Source: Nitrospira sp.
GTDB lineage: Bacteria; Nitrospirota; Nitrospiria; Nitrospirales; Nitrospiraceae
Direction of reading: 5' to 3'
Length of the DNA stretch: 64,000 nucleotides
NCBI GenBank assembly: GCA_024998565.1
Contig: JACOEM010000007.1
Span: 1 to 64,000 of the forward strand
Shown: in pieces, positions 50,304 through 59,591 of the stretch
Numbering within the stretch: position 1 is the first letter of the stretch
Layout: every line of letters begins with the position of its first letter
Made by a program: the position numbers and the translations under genes
Notes under the pieces: generated by a model
The model's input: the letters and a program-made list of their open reading frames with translations, nothing else
Database searches by the model: none
Told to the model about the DNA's origin: nothing

Positions 50304-51569
50304 ATGAACAGAGCGACCCTGCGCGCCGTTCTCACTCCACGTCTCGGCATCATGCTGCCCCTGGGGTTTGCCTCCGGGTTGCCGCTGGCCCTCACGGGTG
50401 GAACGCTGCAAGCCTGGCTCACCGAGGCTGGCCTGGATCTGACCACGATCGGCCTGTTCGCCTACGTCGGCCTTCCCTATACGTTGAAATTTCTCTGGGC
50501 CCCGGTGATGGATCGCATCGTGCCGCCCTGGCTCGGGCACCGCCGTGGTTGGATGATCGTCACGCAGACGGGTCTTGCACTGGCACTGACGCTAATGGCC
50601 TTCATCGGTCCAGGCTCGGGCGCCCAGATCTTTGCCGCATTAGCACTGGGTGTCGCCTTTCTCTCTGCTTCACAAGATATCGTCTTCGATGCCTATCGCA
50701 CTGACTTGTTGAAACCGGATGAGCGAGGGTTGGGCGCGGCCACCTGGGTGATGGGGTATCGCGTCGCGATGATGGCGTCCGGTTCACTGGCATTGATCGT
50801 TGCGGCGCGTCTGGGATGGTCCTCAGCCTATCTCTGCATGGCCGGGTTGATGGCGCTCGGAATTGTCACGATCTTAATGATCCCGGAACCGGAGGCGGCG
50901 AGGGCGGCCCCGCAGTCGATGTCGGAGGCGGTCTGGGGACCACTGTCTGAATTTTTGTCTCGCCCCATGGCGCTGGCGTTGCTGGGGTTGATCGTCCTCT
51001 ACAAACTGGGCGACGCCTTTGCCGGCGCATTGACGACTTCGTTCCTGCTGCGCGGGATGGCATTTTCGTCGGAAGACATCGGCCTGGTTCGGGCATTCGG
51101 TATCGGTGCGACGATTCTGGGCGCGTTCATCGGCGGCGGCCTGATGCCGCAGTTAGGCCTCTTTCGTTCGCTGATGGTCTTCGGGCTGTTACAGGCGCTG
51201 TCGAACCTGTCGTTCTTGTGGCTGGCCTGGGTGGGGAAGAGCTACGCCGTGATGGCGTTCGCAGTCGGATTTGAGAACCTCACCGGCGGCATGGGCACGG
51301 CGGCCTTCGTGGCGCTGGTTATGTCGCTCTGCAATCACCGCTATACGGCGACTCAGTTCGCGCTACTGTCTTCGGTTGAAGCCCTCGGACGGGTTTTTCT
51401 CGGCTGGCCCGCTGCGAAGCTGGTAGGGCTCGCCGGGTGGGGACCCTTCTTCTTCGTGACCTTTCTCGCCGCGCTGCCAGGCTTATGGGTGCTGTGGGTG
51501 CTCCGCAAGCCGGTGACGCAGCATGCGGAGTTGAATGCAGGGAGAGAGGGAACTGAGGTTCCCGGCTGA
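50304..51569 (+). CDS. ampG: AmpG-like muropeptide permease (MFS)
   Basis: 421 residues and about twelve hydrophobic segments. The start LPLGFASGLPLALTGGTLQAWLTEAGLDLTTIGLFAYVGLPYTLKFLWAPVMDR is a very close match to AmpG proteins, and SASQDIVFDAYRTDLLKPDERGLGAATWVMGYR is the second AmpG landmark. It imports GlcNAc-anhydromuramyl peptides for cell-wall recycling across the inner membrane. Not coupled to the formate genes; 92 bases separate it from focA. Confidence 0.92.
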   Translation: MNRATLRAVLTPRLGIMLPLGFASGLPLALTGGTLQAWLTEAGLDLTTIGLFAYVGLPYTLKFLWAPVMDRIVPPWLGHRRGWMIVTQTGLALALTLMAFIGPGSGAQIFAALALGVAFLSASQDIVFDAYRTDLLKPDERGLGAATWVMGYRVAMMASGSLALIVAARLGWSSAYLCMAGLMALGIVTILMIPEPEAARAAPQSMSEAVWGPLSEFLSRPMALALLGLIVLYKLGDAFAGALTTSFLLRGMAFSSEDIGLVRAFGIGATILGAFIGGGLMPQLGLFRSLMVFGLLQALSNLSFLWLAWVGKSYAVMAFAVGFENLTGGMGTAAFVALVMSLCNHRYTATQFALLSSVEALGRVFLGWPAAKLVGLAGWGPFFFVTFLAALPGLWVLWVLRKPVTQHAELNAGREGTEVPG

Positions 51570-51622
51570 CAGCTCGACACTGCGATCAGCATAGGGATCG
51601 GCAGGTTATTACGGTGCCCCCT

Positions 51623-51843
51623 CCTACTTCACCTTCCTCTGTAAAAACAACATAAACAGCATCAGGGTCGGGAGGGGTGCCAGCGCGAACGGCAGCAGCC
51701 AGAGCAACACGTTCTTCCCCCGCATGCGGGCCTGATCGAACATCCAGATAAAGATCCACACGAGCAGGCCGATGTAATTCATGGCCATCCAGCGGGTGGT
51801 GTGAATCTTCAACCCGCTGGCTGATTCCGGCTCTCCCTGAATG
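51623..51843. repeat. 221-bp direct repeat, left copy, flanking the toxin-antitoxin module
   Basis: Aligns without gaps to 52611-52831; ten differences in 221 positions, 95.5% identity by eye. The offset between copies is 988 bases. Confidence 0.9.
51624..51842 (-). pseudogene. 3' fragment of the small membrane-protein gene
   Basis: Encodes only the last 60-70 residues (KIHTTRWMAMNYIGLLVWIF ... FLQRKVK) of the protein complete at 52612-52902. The first membrane segment and start are missing; the frame would need a TTG start at 51812. It lies on the direct-repeat copy left of the BrnT/BrnA module and is probably not functional. Confidence 0.75.
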
Positions 51844-51922
51844 CTCAGGTTCCTTAGCTGTTAGCTGACGGATCATTGAGGCACGGATTGAACCATGCAC
51901 TGAATATATGTACACTGTACGC

Positions 51923-52207
51923 ATGGGTGATATCCGTTTTGAATGGGATGAGAAGAAGAACCGACAGAATATTCGAAAGCACGGTGTCTCGTTCGAGGAG
52001 GCACAGTCTGTGTTCCTCGACGACCATGCGCTGCGATTCTACGACCCGGATCACTCGAAAGACGAAGATCGATTTCTCATGCTGGGCCTGAGTTTCACGC
52101 TACGCATCCTGGTCGTCTGCCACTGCTATCGAGAACGTGACGCTGTCATCCGGATTATTTCAGCTAGAAAAGCGACAAGACAGGAGGGCGAGCATTATGA
52201 GAGGTGA
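51923..52207 (+). CDS. brnT: BrnT-family ribonuclease toxin
   Basis: 94 residues (99 if started at 51908). RFEWDEKKNRQNIRKHGVSFEEAQSVFLD is the BrnT signature (F.WD..K...N..KH.V.F.EA..VF.D), and the C-terminal RDAVIRIISARKATRQEGEHYE is equally typical (IRIISAR.A...E...Y). BrnT folds like RelE and cuts RNA; BrnA neutralises it and represses the operon. The toxin-first gene order is normal for this family. The promoter is probably at about 51870-51905. Confidence 0.92.
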   Translation: MGDIRFEWDEKKNRQNIRKHGVSFEEAQSVFLDDHALRFYDPDHSKDEDRFLMLGLSFTLRILVVCHCYRERDAVIRIISARKATRQEGEHYER

Positions 52208-52210
52208 CGT

Positions 52211-52429
52211 ATGAGGGCGGAATATGATTTTTCAAAGATGAAGGGGCAGCGCAATCCGTACCGCGGGCAACTGAAGCAACCCATCACCATTCGGTTGGAT
52301 AAATCGACTGTGGCCTATTTCAAGGGGTTGGCCGACGAAATCGGCATCCCATACCAGAATCTCATCAATTTGTATCTGCGAGATTGCGCGCTGAATCAGA
52401 AGAAACTTGATCTGAGGTGGGCATCGTAA
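52211..52429 (+). CDS. brnA: BrnA-family antitoxin
   Basis: 72 residues. The C-terminal ribbon-helix-helix domain (QPITIRLDKSTVAYFKGLADEIGIPYQNLINLYLRDCAL) matches BrnA. It begins three bases after the BrnT stop. It should bind toxin and the operator upstream of brnT. The following 180 bases (52430-52610) hold no gene. Confidence 0.9.
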   Translation: MRAEYDFSKMKGQRNPYRGQLKQPITIRLDKSTVAYFKGLADEIGIPYQNLINLYLRDCALNQKKLDLRWAS

Positions 52430-52610
52430 ATCAGAATGACCTTGGGCACGTGCGAACCGAGCTCACGGTCAAGGAGCAGTTGTCCCTCACCGACTGTGTA
52501 CGTAGCGAGCCCTTCCATACTGTAGCGGGATGCTGGAAACCGTATTGGTGTTGAAATGGGGAAGGGAGGTTCCCTCTGGGTTCAGACCAGCACAATTTCA
52601 GCATCCTGTT

Positions 52611-52831
52611 CCTACTTCACCTTCCTCTGTAAAAACAAAATGAACAGCATCAGGGTCGGGAGGGGTGCCAGCGCGAACGGCAGCAGCCAGAGCAACACGT
52701 TTTTCCCCCGCACGCGGGCTTGATCGAACATCCAGATAAAGACCCACACCAGCAGGCCGATGTAGTTCACGGCCATCCAGCGGGTGGTGTGAATCTTCAA
52801 GCCGCTGGCTGATTCCGGCTCTCCCTGAATG
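52611..52831. repeat. 221-bp direct repeat, right copy, flanking the toxin-antitoxin module
   Basis: Right partner of 51623-51843. It is the 3' part of a complete gene, whereas the left copy is cut off. The mostly synonymous or conservative differences suggest the copies came from diverged relatives rather than from a recent duplication. Confidence 0.9.
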
Positions 52832-52902
52832 AGAAAGACTCCGATCAGCAGGACGAACCCTGCCAGGAGGGCTGTCACCAGGCGTTTACTCCACACGAAC
52901 AT
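52612..52902 (-). CDS. small membrane protein, complete copy
   Basis: 96 residues. Two to three hydrophobic segments: LVTALLAGFVLLIGVFLIQ at the N-terminus, WMAVNYIGLLVWVFIWMF and NVLLWLLPFALAPLPTLMLFILFL, with a basic C-terminus (QRKVK). The pattern is that of a small inner-membrane protein; no family recognised. Its 3' portion is duplicated at 51623-51843 with brnTA in between. Confidence 0.7.
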   Translation of the reverse strand: MFVWSKRLVTALLAGFVLLIGVFLIQGEPESASGLKIHTTRWMAVNYIGLLVWVFIWMFDQARVRGKNVLLWLLPFALAPLPTLMLFILFLQRKVK

Positions 52903-52943
52903 AGGGGCTCCTTCCGTTACCGTCGAACCAGTGCGATCGAATC

Positions 52944-53010
52944 AGCCGGTCCGGATCATTCATGCATGCCGCCGCGAGGCGTTAAGACCGAAGCCTGCCG
53001 AGGCTGCTCT
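52944..53010. repeat. truncated, decayed family A repeat in reverse orientation
   Basis: CCGGATCATTCATG, GCCGCGAGGCGTT and GAAGCCTGCCGAGGCTGCTC match the reverse complement of the right half of copies at 30025 and 38536, with substitutions. The rest of the element is lost. It lies between the small membrane-protein gene and the DUF4359 gene. Confidence 0.65.
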
Positions 53011-53140
53011 CAAGTCCGGGTGAGGGTTCCATTCCTCAGAAATCGGGCGTAAGCTAAACGGATGGGGTCCAGTCTGTCAAACCGCGGGGCTGTGGGTCCG
53101 ACGGAGATGTAGCCTGCGCGTACTGCTCCCGACAAGGGAC

Positions 53141-53515
53141 ATGATGAGTAACCTGAAATTGGCCGGGTTGGTGGCAGGCCTTCTGATCGCCGTCGGGCTG
53201 GCGGCGACCAATCCGACGATGGATGCCTATGTGCATTTTGTCGAAGCCCGCCTGTTGGCTGAAATCGAAAAGATGGACCAATCGGGGCCGCGCCACGATC
53301 GCGACCTTATTCAGGCCGTCTTTCGCGCGCAAGGCCCCAAACTGGTGGAGGGCGTCGTTCGGCCGAACACCACGAGAAACAACTGGGGCTTGCTCAGTCT
53401 GTTCGAGACCAATGTGCTGGATCAACCGGTGTTGGTGCTGGGTGTGGCCGGTCGATTTGTGCCCTTGCGAGGGGTCGAGGAGGCGACGTTGAAGGTCGGT
53501 CGGTTGGCTTTTTAA
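53141..53515 (+). CDS. DUF4359-like exported or membrane-anchored protein
   Basis: 124 residues. N-terminal hydrophobic segment LKLAGLVAGLLIAVGLAATNP, then NPTMDAYVHFVEARLLAEIEK, which fits the tNPs.dAY..Fa...l pattern of DUF4359. The end (NNWGLLSLFETNVLDQPVLVLGVAGRFVPLR) resembles the ...N...FSiy.t......v.tlGi.g.F.p pattern of that domain. Probably anchored in the inner membrane with the domain outside. Function unknown. Confidence 0.65.
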   Translation: MMSNLKLAGLVAGLLIAVGLAATNPTMDAYVHFVEARLLAEIEKMDQSGPRHDRDLIQAVFRAQGPKLVEGVVRPNTTRNNWGLLSLFETNVLDQPVLVLGVAGRFVPLRGVEEATLKVGRLAF

Positions 53516-53576
53516 GCTGTGCCAGAAATTTTCTCGCCTCCCTGTAGAAAACCTCCTTCCACAGCCTCCGGATCGC

Positions 53577-53659
53577 TGTGGATAACTCTGTGAAAAATGA
53601 CTAAAAGCAGCATCAAATCTAGCGGAGACGCTATCACCAGCTTATCCCCATTAATCACA
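53577..53659. promoter_or_regulatory. cluster of DnaA-box-like sites upstream of the class II ribonucleotide reductase
   Basis: TGTGGATAA at 53577-53585 is the exact complement of TTATCCACA, the DnaA box. TTATCCCCA at 53642-53650 has one mismatch and TTAATCACA at 53651-53659 is close. This arrangement resembles DnaA control of nrd promoters in E. coli. Confidence 0.5.
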
Positions 53660-53665
53660 GGTGTG

Positions 53666-53712
53666 CCACAACATTTTGTTTGACAAAAAAATGGGATCAC
53701 TATATCTAGTAT
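53666..53712 (+). promoter_or_regulatory. tandem NrdR boxes upstream of nrdJ
   Basis: TCACTATATCTAGTAT at 53697-53712 matches the NrdR consensus ACACTATATATAGTGT at 13 of 16 positions. CCACAACATTTTGTTT at 53666-53681 matches at 10 of 16 and starts exactly 31 bases upstream, the usual helical spacing of NrdR box pairs. NrdR represses ribonucleotide reductase genes when ATP or dATP is abundant. No nrdR gene is in the window. Confidence 0.6.
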
Positions 53713-53833
53713 GCAATGCGGTTATGGAAGAGATTGACCCCCATGGGAAACCATCTTTTCCAGTCACACCCCCACACATCATCGCCGACCGTTCTCTGCA
53801 CCGAACGTTTCGCATCTGCCGAAGGAGGAGCCA

Positions 53834-56800
53834 GTGAGGATTGAACGAAGATTCACCAAGCGTGGGCAGAGCCCCTATGAGGGTCTTGCGTTCGTAAAAC
53901 GTTCCTCGGAGATCCGGAATCCAGACGGATCGACCGTGTTTAAATTGGACCATATCGACATCCCCGAACATTGGACGCAACTGGCGATCGATATTCTGGC
54001 GCAAAAATATTTCCGGAAGGCCGGCGTCCCGCAAGTCCATGAGGACGGCACGCCGGTGGTGGATGCCGCAGGCAAGCCCGTACTCGGCGGGGAGCGCGAC
54101 TCCCGCCAGGTGTTCAACCGGCTGGCCGGTTGCTGGACCTTCTGGGGCAAAAATTACGGCTATTTCAAAACGCCGGAAGATGCGACTGCCTTCTACGATG
54201 AGATGTGCTACATGCTGGCCCACCAAATGGCGGCACCCAATAGCCCCCAGTGGTTCAATACGGGCCTACATTACGCATACGGACTGTCGGGACCGGCGCA
54301 GGGCCACTTCTATGTCGATCCGAAGTCAGGCGAGGTCGTCCGGGCGACCAATGCCTTCGAGCATCCGCAGCCGCACGCCTGCTTTATCCAATCGATTGAA
54401 GACGACCTGGTGAACGAGAACGGCATCATGGACCTCTGGGTTCGTGAGGCCAGGCTGTTCAAGTACGGGTCCGGCACCGGCACCAACTTCTCGCGCTTGC
54501 GCGGTGACGGTGAATCCTTGTCGGGCGGCGGCCGCTCATCCGGTCTCATGTCGTTCCTGAAGATCGGCGATCGCGCAGCCGGAGCGATTAAGTCCGGCGG
54601 GACGACCAGGCGCGCAGCCAAGATGGTCTGCTTGGATCTCGACCACCCGGATATCGAAGAGTTCATCGACTGGAAAGTCGTCGAAGAGCAGAAGGTGGCC
54701 GCCATGGTCACCGGCTCCAAGATTTGTGCGCAACGGCTGAACGCCGTGCTCAAGGCCTGCCTGTTGGTGGATGCGCAGGGTTTGGGGCAAGTCGAACTGG
54801 ATATGAAGAAGAACCAGGTGTTGCGTGATGCCGTGACGGCGGCCCGGCGCGATATGGTGCCGGAGGCCTATATCCATCGCATGTTCGACTACGCGAAACA
54901 GGGCTACACGCATTTTGTTTTCCATGAGTACGACACCAACTGGGACGGCAAGGCCTACCAGACGGTCTCGGGGCAAAACTCCAATAACAGCGTGCGCATT
55001 CCGAACGGGTTCTTCGACGCATTGGAGCGGGATGGCGACTGGGAATTGCGCCGCCGGATCGACGGCAAGATCAGCAAGACGGTCAAGGCCCGGGACCTCT
55101 GGGACAAGATCGCCTGGGCGGCCTGGATCTGCGCCGATCCCGGAACTCAGTACGATACGACCATCAACGAGTGGCACACCTGCCCCGAAGACGGGCGGAT
55201 CAACGCCTCCAATCCCTGTTCCGAATACATGTTCCTGGACGACACGGCGTGCAACCTGGCTTCGTTGAACCTGTCCAAGTTTTTTAATGTGGAAGGGGAG
55301 TTCGACCTGGATTCGTTCCGCCATGCGGTGCGTTTGTGGACCGTGGCGCTGGAAATCAGTGTGTTGATGGCCTCGTTCCCCAGCCGCGCGATTGCGCAGA
55401 AGAGTTATGAGTACCGGACGCTGGGATTAGGATATGCCAACCTCGGCACCATCCTCATGAAGCAGAGCATTCCCTACGATTCACCGAAGGCGACGGCGAT
55501 CTGCGGTGCGATCACGGCGATCATGACCGGCGAGTCGTACGCGACCTCGGCGGAAATGGCGGCGGAAATCGGCCCGTTCCCGGGTTACAACCGGAACCGC
55601 GAAGCGATGTTGCGTGTCATCCGGAACCACCGGCGCGCGGCATACAGCGCACCGCATGAAGAGTATGAAGGCCTCACGATTCTGCCGACCTCAATTCAGC
55701 CGGAGCATTGTCCGCCGGCCATGTTGCTGGCGGCGCGACGCGCCTGGGATCGCGCCTTGGAATTGGGCGCGGCCTATGGATTCCGCAACGCGCAGGTGAC
55801 CGTCATCGCGCCGACCGGCACGATCGGACTGGTCATGGATTGCGATACGACCGGCATCGAACCGGATTTCGCCTTGGTCAAGTTCAAGAAACTGGCGGGC
55901 GGCGGGTACTTCAAGATCATCAACCAGAGTCTGCCGCCGGCCTTGCAGGCGCTCGGGTACACCGATGCCCAGATCAGGGACATCGGGGCCTATTGCGCGG
56001 GACATCAAACCTTAAAAGGCGCGCCCTTCATCAATCACGAAGTGTTGCGTCAAAAGGGCTTCGACGAGGCGGTGCTGGAGCGGCTGGAAGGGTCGTTGGC
56101 GCAGGCGTTCGAAATCCAGTTCGTCTTTAATAAGTATACGTTGGGAGAAGACTTCTGCCGGCAGAAACTGGGCATCAGCGATGCGCAGCTGGCGGACCCG
56201 ACCTTCAACATGCTCAAGCACCTGGGCTTTACCCAGGAAGATGTGGCGGCCGCGAACGATTATTGCTGCGGCACCATGACGGTCGAGGGCGCGCCCCACC
56301 TCAAGCTCGAGCACCTGCCGATCTTCGATTGCGCCAATCGTTGCGGACGGATCGGTCAGCGATATATCGCCGTCGATGCGCATATCCGCATGATGGCGGC
56401 GGCGCAACCGTTCATCAGCGGCGCGATCAGCAAGACCATCAACATGCCGGCCGATGCCACGTTGGAAGATGTGAAGGCGGCGTATCTGTTCGCGTGGAAG
56501 AGCATGGTCAAGGCCGTGGCGCTGTATCGTGACGGGTCGAAGCTGAGCCAACCGCTGAACGCCTCGTCCGACAGCGGCAAGGGCGCGGAGACGTCGCCCA
56601 GCGTCATGACCGTGGCTGAGAAAGTGGCCGAGCGCGTGCTGGTTCGCTACCTCCATAAACGCCGGTCGCTCCCCGCGCGACGCAGCGGGTACACGCAGAA
56701 GGCCATCATCGGCGGCCACAAACTCTATCTTCGCACCGGCGAATATGAGGACGGGACGCTCGGCGAAATCTTCCTCGATATGCACAAGGAAGGCGCCGCC

Positions 56801-57376
56801 TTCCGTAGTTTGATGAATAACTTCGCCATCGCCATTTCTCTTGGCCTGCAGCACGGCGTGCCGCTGGAAGAGTTCGTCGAAGCGTTCGTGTTCACCCGCT
56901 TCGAGCCGAACGGGCCGGTGAAACTGAACGATCGCATCAAGATGGCGACGTCGATCATCGACTACATCTTCCGCGAACTCGCGATCACGTATCTTGAGCG
57001 GACCGATCTGTCGCAGGTGCGTGAAGAGGACCTGCGCATGGATTCGATGAAGAAGGATGAGCAGGATCCGGAATGCGTGGATGAAGAGGCGGACATGACC
57101 GCGCTCGCCAAGTCGTCGATCCTCACCGAACATCTGCCCGTGCGGCGGAACGGCATGAACGGCGGCAACGGCCATAGCCACCGACCGGGAACCGGCAGCG
57201 TCGCGCACAAGGTAGAACTCAAACGCGAGACAGTCACCGTCACCTCGGTACGCCAGGAAGCCAAAGAAAAGGGGTACGAAGGCGATCCTTGCCAGAATTG
57301 CAAACAGTTCACGCTGGTGCGGAACGGAACCTGCCTCAAGTGCATGAGCTGCGGAGAGACCAGCGGGTGTTCGTAG
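53834..57376 (+). CDS. nrdJ: class II (B12-dependent) ribonucleoside-diphosphate reductase
   Basis: 1180 residues; the start is GTG with a strong AAGGAGGAG. It reduces ribonucleotides to deoxyribonucleotides with an adenosylcobalamin radical. Active-site marks: Cys183 in [18 protein letters not shown] with Asn460, Cys462 and Glu464, and [21 protein letters not shown]. The C-terminal zinc-ribbon-like tail CQNCKQFTL ... [14 protein letters not shown] may re-reduce the active site. Length fits the long NrdJ type; no intein was noticed. Upstream DnaA and NrdR boxes and a downstream terminator make it an independent unit. The need for B12 fits with the B12-type radical SAM gene. Confidence 0.96.
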   Translation: MRIERRFTKRGQSPYEGLAFVKRSSEIRNPDGSTVFKLDHIDIPEHWTQLAIDILAQKYFRKAGVPQVHEDGTPVVDAAGKPVLGGERDSRQVFNRLAGCWTFWGKNYGYFKTPEDATAFYDEMCYMLAHQMAAPNSPQWFNTGLHYAYGLSGPAQGHFYVDPKSGEVVRATNAFEHPQPHACFIQSIEDDLVNENGIMDLWVREARLFKYGSGTGTNFSRLRGDGESLSGGGRSSGLMSFLKIGDRAAGAIKSGGTTRRAAKMVCLDLDHPDIEEFIDWKVVEEQKVAAMVTGSKICAQRLNAVLKACLLVDAQGLGQVELDMKKNQVLRDAVTAARRDMVPEAYIHRMFDYAKQGYTHFVFHEYDTNWDGKAYQTVSGQNSNNSVRIPNGFFDALERDGDWELRRRIDGKISKTVKARDLWDKIAWAAWICADPGTQYDTTINEWHTCPEDGRINASNPCSEYMFLDDTACNLASLNLSKFFNVEGEFDLDSFRHAVRLWTVALEISVLMASFPSRAIAQKSYEYRTLGLGYANLGTILMKQSIPYDSPKATAICGAITAIMTGESYATSAEMAAEIGPFPGYNRNREAMLRVIRNHRRAAYSAPHEEYEGLTILPTSIQPEHCPPAMLLAARRAWDRALELGAAYGFRNAQVTVIAPTGTIGLVMDCDTTGIEPDFALVKFKKLAGGGYFKIINQSLPPALQALGYTDAQIRDIGAYCAGHQTLKGAPFINHEVLRQKGFDEAVLERLEGSLAQAFEIQFVFNKYTLGEDFCRQKLGISDAQLADPTFNMLKHLGFTQEDVAAANDYCCGTMTVEGAPHLKLEHLPIFDCANRCGRIGQRYIAVDAHIRMMAAAQPFISGAISKTINMPADATLEDVKAAYLFAWKSMVKAVALYRDGSKLSQPLNASSDSGKGAETSPSVMTVAEKVAERVLVRYLHKRRSLPARRSGYTQKAIIGGHKLYLRTGEYEDGTLGEIFLDMHKEGAAFRSLMNNFAIAISLGLQHGVPLEEFVEAFVFTRFEPNGPVKLNDRIKMATSIIDYIFRELAITYLERTDLSQVREEDLRMDSMKKDEQDPECVDEEADMTALAKSSILTEHLPVRRNGMNGGNGHSHRPGTGSVAHKVELKRETVTVTSVRQEAKEKGYEGDPCQNCKQFTLVRNGTCLKCMSCGETSGCS

Positions 57377-57449
57377 TGTGGAGAAAGATTCATCTGGTGG
57401 TATGGTGACAGCCAGATCGTAGAAACACTCATCGCCGTATCTGAAAGAG

Positions 57450-57493
57450 CCGTTCCTGCCTTATGACTAAGCTAAGGCAGGAACGGTTTTTTT
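57450..57493 (+). terminator. strong Rho-independent terminator after nrdJ
   Basis: Perfect 14-bp stem CCGTTCCTGCCTTA / TAAGGCAGGAACGG with a 9-base loop, followed by TTTTTTTA. Located 74 bases past the stop codon. Confidence 0.93.
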
Positions 57494-58305
57494 AGGTACG
57501 TTTTCGCTGAGACCGGGTGCTCGAAGAGCGTTGATAGCCGCGAAAGATTTGGTTGCATTTTCATGTCTTAATGGTGTGCGAGCATACTGTGGGTTCAGCA
57601 GTGCACTCCATCCCCCATCCCAGAGACGATTCCGGCTTGAATACATGGTTCCATGGAGGAGGAAGCTAAAGTCGGCTTCTGATCGATTAGTTATGACTTC
57701 TCAGTAAGTTGTGTAATGGTTGTATTTCTTGTCAGATTTTTCCTCACCATCCCGCCTCGCCTGAAATATGACAACGCACGAAAATAATTATCGAATAAAT
57801 GTGTTGCGGCTGGCTCCGAGGCCTTGAGTTCTCAGGGTTCCCAGCGTATTATCCCGCCCGTCTTTTGGATACTACTTAGGTCTAAAATTGTAATTGATTG
57901 ATTGATGGACTGCCTGTTCTTCCCCTTTCTTATCGCCGATCGCGTCACACGCCTATTTGATTCAGTCATTCGCCCGTTGCCGGGAACGTTTCTCTGCCGA
58001 TCACTTCTGCATAGGCTGATTGCGTCGCCTCCAAGAGGCATGTGGGGATTTTCCCCGCATGCTGCGGGGCGTGAACTGCCAGACTCCACACGGGACGCTG
58101 GGCGATGGGCCATATATATGTACAAAAAGTTCAATTTTCATGCACCGGTCGCTAGGGAATAGACCTTGCTGTCTGTTCTAGAGGTGTATCGAAATACGTG
58201 TTTGGGCGTTTCCGCAGATTTTCGAAATTAGATCGAATTCGGAGTAGTACATCCGATGTTATGCCAGCGACGGGAGGCCAGTCTGGTCTGCCGGGAAGGG
58301 CTGAA
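57494..58305. other. long AT-richer gap before the lipoprotein cluster
   Basis: About 810 bases without a gene I can support; the frame at 57902-58162 has no ribosome-binding site or recognisable protein. The region is visibly richer in A/T than the rest (for example TTGATTGATTGATGG and ATATATATGTACAAAAAG). It holds a hairpin near 58042-58068 (TTCCCCGCATGCTGCGGGG). It should contain the promoter of the following lipoprotein genes. Confidence 0.5.
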
Positions 58306-58713
58306 ATGCGGGTAATGGTAGTGACGATCTTCCTTTGGCTCGCGGGCTGCGCTGTTGACCAGAAAGTGCCGGGATGGCTGAGTACCATGCCCGCCTCAAC
58401 CCAAGAGGTCTGTGCAATCGGTATAAGTGGGCCCACATATTATCCCGAAGATGCGCGCTCACGGAGCCATGCGTCTGCCATGGCAGAGCTGGCGCGAGCG
58501 GTCGAGGTTCGGGTGAAGACGGATCTTCTGATCAGAAGTGAGGGGGATGCCCGAGGGGTAGATGTTCGACTGAACGAAACATCTGACTTCGGCAGCGACG
58601 TACTGCTGAAACAAGCTCAGGTTCGTGAACAATGGGTGCAGAGCGGGAAGGACATTCGTCACGGGGAACCTGGAACTGTTTACACACTTGTTTGTATGCC
58701 GGCGATGCAGTGA
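58306..58713 (+). CDS. LPP20-like lipoprotein 1
   Basis: 135 residues from the ATG at 58306 (or 132 from 58315); the frame extends further upstream but the signal sequence VVTIFLWLAGCAV fixes the start. The lipobox is WLAGC. The mature part (VCAIGISGPTYYPEDARSRSHASAMAELARAVEVRVKTDLL) fits the LPP20/FlgP-type pattern of conserved glycine followed by an ..A...A...LA..i...V helix. Expected to be an outer-membrane lipoprotein. First of several exported proteins in a row, 32 bases before the next. Confidence 0.7.
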   Translation: MRVMVVTIFLWLAGCAVDQKVPGWLSTMPASTQEVCAIGISGPTYYPEDARSRSHASAMAELARAVEVRVKTDLLIRSEGDARGVDVRLNETSDFGSDVLLKQAQVREQWVQSGKDIRHGEPGTVYTLVCMPAMQ

Positions 58714-58745
58714 GCGTTGGCAGGATGATCGGAAAGGAGGAAGAG

Positions 58746-59588
58746 ATGCTCGCAGGGTCGACACCAGCACAGGCGTGGAGGCGCAGGGCGGCTTGCGTCA
58801 CCAAGGCTCTGTCCACAGTCTTGGGGGCGAGTGGAGTGCTCGTTTTTCTCACGGCCTGCACTGTGAAGAAGCAAGTGTTGGTCGAAGTCATGCATCCGCC
58901 AAAAATTGCGATCCCAGCGAAGGTGAAGGAGGTAGACATCGAAGAATTCCAAGGTCCGGTGGAGTGTGCGAAGTCACTCAAGCCGAAACTGATCACGAAG
59001 GTAACAGAGTCGGGAGTCTATACGGTCGCCGTTCCAGGTCTCTCTGACCCGGAGGACACACTAATGATCAAGGGAACCGTGACAACCTGCGCGCTCAGTC
59101 AGGGCTCCGGTACGCTCAATACGGTCTTTTCAGCTTGGTACATGGGAGATCAGGTCCATCAAGGGGTGGTAGACGAGCACACGAATCGGCCGGGTGCTCC
59201 GCCGAACGAAGTCCGCGACGCATTGATCGATCGCGTCATGAGTCGCACGGCGAAGGCGATCTTTCCGATGAAAAAGAAAGAAATCCGTACGTTTCTGCCC
59301 GTTGACGGAGACAACGATACTGGAGTGACGGCAGCAGCGGCGGGCAACTGGCCATTGGCTGTCGAGAGCTTCGGCAAACAGGTGAAAGAGAAACCCACTG
59401 AACATCGAGTTTGGTACAACCGGGGGATTGCGTATGAAGTAACCGGCCAGTTCAAGCTGGCGCTGAATGATCTTCGGAAAGCCATCGATCTTAAGCGGTC
59501 TGACCTATATGTCGAGGCCCTAGCGCGTGTGGATAGGGGGATGCAAAACCAGAAGAGCATTGAGGATCTCAAGAAGAATCCGGAGTAA
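58746..59588 (+). CDS. TPR-containing lipoprotein
   Basis: 280 residues from the ATG at 58746, chosen for AAAGGAGGAAGAG. Signal GASGVLVFLTAC with lipobox FLTAC. Middle: IAIPAKVKEVDIEEFQGPVECA and LMIKGTVTTCALSQGSG, a beta-type region reminiscent of CsgG-like lipoproteins. C-terminal part has one to two TPR units (WPLAVESFGKQVKEKPTEHRVWYNRGIAYEVTGQFKLALNDLRKAID). It may act as an assembly or scaffold lipoprotein. Followed by the next gene after three bases. Confidence 0.7.
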   Translation: MLAGSTPAQAWRRRAACVTKALSTVLGASGVLVFLTACTVKKQVLVEVMHPPKIAIPAKVKEVDIEEFQGPVECAKSLKPKLITKVTESGVYTVAVPGLSDPEDTLMIKGTVTTCALSQGSGTLNTVFSAWYMGDQVHQGVVDEHTNRPGAPPNEVRDALIDRVMSRTAKAIFPMKKKEIRTFLPVDGDNDTGVTAAAAGNWPLAVESFGKQVKEKPTEHRVWYNRGIAYEVTGQFKLALNDLRKAIDLKRSDLYVEALARVDRGMQNQKSIEDLKKNPE

Positions 59589-59591
59589 GCC

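Noticed and set aside
58042-58068. A sequence like a type I-E CRISPR repeat (TTCCCCGCATGCTGCGGGG...TGAAC), and a similar hairpin near 62002-62024
   Set aside because: Each occurs once, they differ from each other, no regular spacers are present and no cas gene is in the window. They are simple GC hairpins.
57902-58162. 86-residue plus-strand frame in the long gap before the lipoproteins
   Set aside because: No ribosome-binding site, no domain and unusual composition; treated as non-coding.
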